A stretch of DNA of 64,000 nt from Oceaniferula marina. Lineage in GTDB: Bacteria > Verrucomicrobiota > Verrucomicrobiia > Verrucomicrobiales > Akkermansiaceae. Position 1 is the first letter of the stretch. Every line of letters starts with the position of its first letter. A model generated the notes under the pieces. The model searched no databases, had not been told where the DNA came from, and saw only the letters and a program-made list of their open reading frames with translations. Positions 63,761-64,000 of the stretch are shown one piece after another. A program made the translations under genes and the position numbers. The stretch is from positions 1 to 64,000 of the forward strand of contig NZ_JACBAZ010000002.1 of assembly GCF_013391475.1 (NCBI RefSeq), in the 5' to 3' direction.

Positions 63761-64000
63761 TTATTGAATCTGAAGCGTCATTTTACCGCTGACGGTAGCA
63801 CCTTCTTTGAGGGGGTGACGGAAGCGGCCGAGATGGCCTCCGAGGAAGAGTTCGGCGCCACCGGTGTCGATATCGATGCAGTAGAGGCGAACTTGGTCGC
63901 CATCGATGCGGCAGCGTCCAGCCTGCGTGCCATCGGAGAGGATGATGAGGTGGTCGCCCGCAGGGGAGGACATTTTGTAAAAAAGGATACCGGTGCGGGT
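63761..64000 (-). CDS. C-terminal end of an unknown protein (runs off window)
   Basis: The frame is open from the window edge through TRTGILFYKMSSPAGDHL to KMTLQIQ (79 residues) and stops 17 bases before the SMP-30 start. Only the end is seen, with beta-strand character and no recognisable domain. It is likely the first gene of the same operon. No function is assigned. Confidence 0.65.
   Translation of the reverse strand, partial: TRTGILFYKMSSPAGDHLIILSDGTQAGRCRIDGDQVRLYCIDIDTGGAELFLGGHLGRFRHPLKEGATVSGKMTLQIQ

Noticed and set aside
1-64000. tRNA, rRNA or CRISPR
   Set aside because: No cloverleaf, rRNA or regularly spaced repeats seen in the spacers on reading both strands by eye.

Overview
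The window looks like chromosomal DNA of a Verrucomicrobiota bacterium, probably Verrucomicrobiales near Akkermansiaceae/Rubritaleaceae. This is inferred from two PEP-CTERM proteins, two lamin-tail/CotH giants, a Tat-exported Gfo/Idh/MocA enzyme beside a DUF6807 and a ThuA protein, and a PUR-like 68-residue protein. No species can be named from sequence alone.

Layout. 0-1.7 kb: RHS core remnants with variable tips and a RelE-type toxin-antitoxin pair. 1.8-12.5 kb: tadA, rpe, a HEXXH metallopeptidase, a secreted esterase, mnmG, a universal stress protein, hflX and an L,D-transpeptidase. 12.7-19.8 kb: carB and a CotH/lamin-tail protein. 20-24.7 kb: an exported set of Gfo/Idh/MocA, DUF6807 and ThuA proteins. 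24.8-26.5 kb: ribD, a spacer with DnaA boxes, and a PUR-like gene. 26.8-31.9 kb: a thioesterase, a YacL-like PIN-TRAM protein, then yidC-yidD-rnpA-rpmH. 32-41.4 kb: a GNAT enzyme, an unknown secreted protein, walJ, a PLD lipoprotein, a degenerate protein kinase and a membrane GDPD. 41.4-43 kb: two tandem paralogues, each interrupted once by TGA. 43.4-50.3 kb: a 2294-residue surface protein. 50.6-64 kb: a minus-strand block with an FG-GAP/UnbV protein, two PEP-CTERM proteins, a CotH giant, a GH95-type enzyme and an SMP-30 lactonase.

Main discovery. Three minus-strand genes read through a single in-frame TGA and look like undescribed selenoproteins. Two tandem thioredoxin-like paralogues have TGA as the first residue of a C-x-x-C motif (UGPC and USLC). 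The large FG-GAP/UnbV protein has TGA inside a conserved segment, giving DDL-U-SIWWRQV. In all three a small hairpin with a 5-nt loop starts 17-18 nt after the TGA and has G in the first two loop positions, matching the bacterial SECIS consensus. The stems differ between the paralogues but stay paired.

Second discovery. The spacer at 25.8-26.3 kb looks like the chromosome origin. It has two exact TTATTCACA boxes, a third one-mismatch box and an AT-rich run. The plus strand changes from C-rich on its left to G-rich on its right whatever the gene direction. The rpmH-rnpA-yidD-yidC cluster lies about 3-6 kb to the right, and mnmG with two parS-like palindromes about 17 kb to the left.

Other structure: two copies of a terminal-inverted-repeat element in opposite orientation 20 kb apart, two more palindromic intergenic repeats, and a 17-bp motif shared by the upstream regions of both PEP-CTERM genes.
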